A stretch of 8,193 nt of DNA, taken from positions 3,631-11,823 of the forward strand of contig DLBY01000009.1 in assembly GCA_002480345.1 (NCBI GenBank), read 5' to 3'. Position numbers and translations under genes: made by a program. Numbering within the stretch: the stretch's first letter is position 1; every line of letters begins with the position of its first letter. Below are positions 6,542-8,193 of this stretch, one piece after another. The notes beneath the pieces are model-generated. The model made no database searches and was not told the origin of the DNA. It saw nothing but the letters and a program-made list of their open reading frames with translations. Origin of the DNA: Phycisphaerales bacterium UBA7812. GTDB taxonomy: Bacteria; Planctomycetota; Phycisphaerae; Phycisphaerales; UBA1924.

Positions 6542-7923
6542 GACTCACGCATCTGCTTCCGTTGCTCGCCGCGGTCGTTTCAGGCCTGAGTGTCTTCGCA
6601 CAGGAGCCCGGCCCCGACATTGCTCCCGATCCGCCGCCGCCGACGAGGCCGGAGCCGGTCGACGAGATGGCGCGTCTCCTCCACGAGGAGCCCTGGGCGG
6701 CGCGGATCGTCGCGACGATCTCCGAATCGACCGCGACCTCCAATGAGCCGATCGGGATGCCGCGGTCGGACGAGATGTTCGTGTGGTACGACCCCGAGGG
6801 TCTTGTCTGCCTGAGTCTCGGGATGCTCCGCATCGAGGTGCGAGAAGGGTCCTTGATCGCGATCCATGCAAGGAACGGGCGGGCGATCTACGAGGCGACG
6901 CACGAGGGGCTGTCGATCGCGGAGGTGATCCGCGCGGAGTTGCCCCCGCTCTGGTGTCCGTGGCTGGCGATGGCGCTCGAGGGAGGTGATCCGACCGCGT
7001 GGCCGGCCATCGGGCTTCTCGGAAGTCGATTGGACCGCGGCTCCGACAGTTTCGGTGGTGGAATTGGGTCGGGACCCTATTGGATGACGAGCTACAAACT
7101 GACCGACGCGACAGGGGCGATGTCGGCCAACCTGGGCCTCGTCATTGCGAGCCGCTCTGTCGGGACACAGACCTTCGACAGCAAACGGATCAACGTACCG
7201 CGTGCGTGGATGCGCGACTACACGCTCACAATCCGCAACGGCCGGAACAAGCAAGTGATTCGATTCGACCATGACTTTGCACTGCCGGACTCATGGGCTG
7301 CGATCGACGCTGAAGGCCGTGAACCCGCCGCGTCCCTCGCCGATCTCGGCCCACCCACCCCGCAACTCGTCGTCGGTGACCGTTGCCCGGTCGTCAACCT
7401 GAGTTTCACCGATCCAGAGCGCGACACGCTCAAGACCTGGAAGCCCTCCAGAGTGTTCATGTACCCCGTGCGCGGAACCGACGAGCGGCCGAAGGCGGTC
7501 GTCCTCGTGATCACCCGCCCCGGCCTGCGCGCGCCGCCGACCCTGCTCCGGTTCTCCGCGGCCGTCGCGGCGGCACGCCCCGGGCTGCTCCAGGATGCGC
7601 GTCGCATCCGATTCGCCGCTCACCCTGTCATTGCGACCGATGCGACGCAGGACGCGATGACGATGCTCCCGGCTCTCGAGGAGGTCTGGGTTTCGCAGCA
7701 ACCCGAACTGCCCGAGGTCGACGACCGCGGCCGGGACGCTGTCATCCCGATCATCTCGGCGCTCCCCGCCTCCCTCCTCCTCGACCGTGTCGCCCCCGGC
7801 GCCGACGCCGCGATCGTTGTCGTCGATCGCTCCGGCTGGATCACGGGCGTCATCGGCCCCGAATTGACGGGCGACGACCTCGCCGACGCGATCGCCGAGG
7901 CCGTCCGATCGGCCGCGCGGTAG
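6538..7923 (+). CDS. Secreted LolA-like plus degenerate thioredoxin-like protein
   Basis: The 461-residue product starts with a clear Sec signal peptide: a short basic start (MRLTH), a hydrophobic core and a VFA cleavage site, with predicted cleavage after Ala21. A Pro-rich spacer follows. Residues about 40-270 look like the beta-rich LolA/DUF2092 type of periplasmic domain (weak recognition). Residues 277-461 resemble an AhpC/TlpA thioredoxin fold: VVGDRCPVVNLSF at the start, a strand KAVVLVIT (319-326), and the closing AIVVVDRSGWITGVIG (426-441) with a terminal helix. Where CxxC would be expected after the strand the sequence reads RPGLRAPP (327-334), so redox activity looks lost. The ATG overlaps the folK stop by four bases, with GGGAG at 6525-6529 as ribosome binding site. 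The open frame extends further upstream within folK, but the signal peptide and RBS fix the start. Its biological role is unknown. Confidence 0.8.
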   Translation: MRLTHLLPLLAAVVSGLSVFAQEPGPDIAPDPPPPTRPEPVDEMARLLHEEPWAARIVATISESTATSNEPIGMPRSDEMFVWYDPEGLVCLSLGMLRIEVREGSLIAIHARNGRAIYEATHEGLSIAEVIRAELPPLWCPWLAMALEGGDPTAWPAIGLLGSRLDRGSDSFGGGIGSGPYWMTSYKLTDATGAMSANLGLVIASRSVGTQTFDSKRINVPRAWMRDYTLTIRNGRNKQVIRFDHDFALPDSWAAIDAEGREPAASLADLGPPTPQLVVGDRCPVVNLSFTDPERDTLKTWKPSRVFMYPVRGTDERPKAVVLVITRPGLRAPPTLLRFSAAVAAARPGLLQDARRIRFAAHPVIATDATQDAMTMLPALEEVWVSQQPELPEVDDRGRDAVIPIISALPASLLLDRVAPGADAAIVVVDRSGWITGVIGPELTGDDLADAIAEAVRSAAR

Positions 7924-7939
7924 GCGATCCGGGCCCGAA

Positions 7940-7977
7940 TCCGGCGTCGCCGGGTTCACGCGCTGCCCGTCGCCGGA
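7940..7977 (+). repeat. GC-rich inverted repeat after the secreted protein gene
   Basis: TCCGGCG (7940-7946) is the perfect inverse of CGCCGGA (7971-7977). A nested CGGG/CCCG pair (7951-7954 with 7966-7969) closes the loop. It lies 16 bases after the stop codon, as a terminator would, but no T-tract follows. GTCGCCGG also occurs twice in direct orientation here (7946-7953 and 7969-7976). A weak or factor-assisted terminator is possible. Confidence 0.3.
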
Positions 7978-8002
7978 CTTGAAGAATACGAATACCATCT
8001 TT

Positions 8003-8061
8003 AAAAAAATTCAGAAAACACCCGATCGATCCTTGACAATATCAAGGTCTTTGTGCATTTT
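8003..8061 (+). promoter_or_regulatory. Promoter with A-tract (UP-like), TTGACA -35 and weak -10
   Basis: Within an AT-rich island (about 7984-8070, roughly one third G+C by my count), an A-tract at 8003-8009 and another AAAA at 8015-8018 precede a perfect TTGACA at 8033-8038. Seventeen bases later is CATTTT (8056-8061), which keeps only the most conserved A2 and T6 positions plus T3. Transcription would start near 8068, almost at the ATG at 8071. The A-tracts fall where UP elements lie, about -50 to -65. Confidence 0.6.
8031..8047 (+). promoter_or_regulatory. Palindromic candidate operator across the -35
   Basis: CCTTGA and TCAAGG flank a 5-bp centre (CAATA), giving a 17-bp odd-length palindrome centred on 8039 that contains the TTGACA -35. 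A protein bound here would block polymerase. The core also fits the loose LysR-type pattern T-N11-A (8033-8045). The regulator is unknown. Confidence 0.45.
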
Positions 8062-8070
8062 ATTGAATAG

Positions 8071-8193
8071 ATGGCACCCGATCTGGATACCTCCGCAAGC
8101 GACCCGGCGAGCCCCGCCCCGGCGGCACACGCCGACGACGGCGCGTCCTTCGCCGACTCGCCGCTCGCCCGCCTCGAGCCGGGAGACCGCGCC
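8071..8193 (+). CDS. N-terminus of an unidentified protein, cut by the window end (FeoA-like start possible)
   Basis: An ATG at 8071 opens 41 codons that run off the window. The first 30 or so residues are Ala/Pro/Asp/Ser-rich and look disordered. They are followed by SPLARLEPGDRA, which resembles the opening beta-strand of FeoA-type SH3-like domains (pattern LxxLxPGxxA). That is only a dozen residues, so the family call is weak. No Shine-Dalgarno precedes the ATG; the predicted transcription start lies about three bases upstream, so it may be translated from a near-leaderless mRNA. The dedicated AT-rich promoter with a palindrome over the -35 suggests a regulated gene. Confidence 0.5.
   Translation, partial: MAPDLDTSASDPASPAPAAHADDGASFADSPLARLEPGDRA

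Noticed and set aside
8033..8045. FNR/CRP-like reading of TTGACAATATCAA
   Set aside because: The FNR box needs six bases between TTGA and TCAA; here there are five, so the half-sites would be out of register.

Overview
This is a GC-rich (roughly two-thirds G+C), densely coded bacterial segment carrying the end of a flagellar biogenesis cluster on the + strand. Every gene I can support reads left to right. The gene order flhA-flhF-flhG-(small membrane protein)-fliA, the wording of the sigma factor, and a secreted LolA-like/thioredoxin-like protein nearby suggest a motile member of the Planctomycetota, perhaps Phycisphaerae. That placement is inferred from general sequence character and was not tested by a search.

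Layout. Bases 2-1942 hold the 3' part of flhA, the export-gate membrane protein of the flagellar type III secretion system; its start lies outside the window. A 126-bp gap with a candidate extended -10 and two small hairpins leads to flhF (2069-3466), an SRP-type GTPase that sets flagellar position. flhG (3463-4449) overlaps it by four bases and encodes the MinD-like ATPase partner; its FlhF-activating DQAxxLR motif lies about 48 residues inside the protein. A 94-residue protein with two membrane segments and two glycine-zipper motifs follows (4598-4882). A 31-bp dyad and a TATACT element then precede fliA (5083-5934), the flagellar sigma factor of the FliA/WhiG type. A strong intrinsic terminator (5965-5991) closes the flagellar block.

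The second block is unrelated housekeeping. folK (6017-6541, folate biosynthesis) starts so close to the terminator and to a -10-like box that it may be leaderless. It overlaps by four bases a 461-residue secreted protein (6538-7923) with a LolA-like N-terminal half and a thioredoxin-like C-terminal half that lacks the CxxC active site. After a GC-rich inverted repeat comes a sharply AT-rich island (about 7984-8070) with an A-tract, a perfect TTGACA and a palindrome lying across that -35. It leads into a gene starting at 8071 that runs off the window; only 41 codons are visible, with a faint resemblance to the start of FeoA-type domains.

How it fits together: FlhA is the export gate, FlhF and FlhG together fix the site and number of flagella, and FliA drives the late flagellar genes elsewhere in the genome. 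The small membrane protein has no assigned role; its position between flhG and fliA makes a flagellar function possible. I see no mobile elements, CRISPR arrays, tRNA or rRNA genes.
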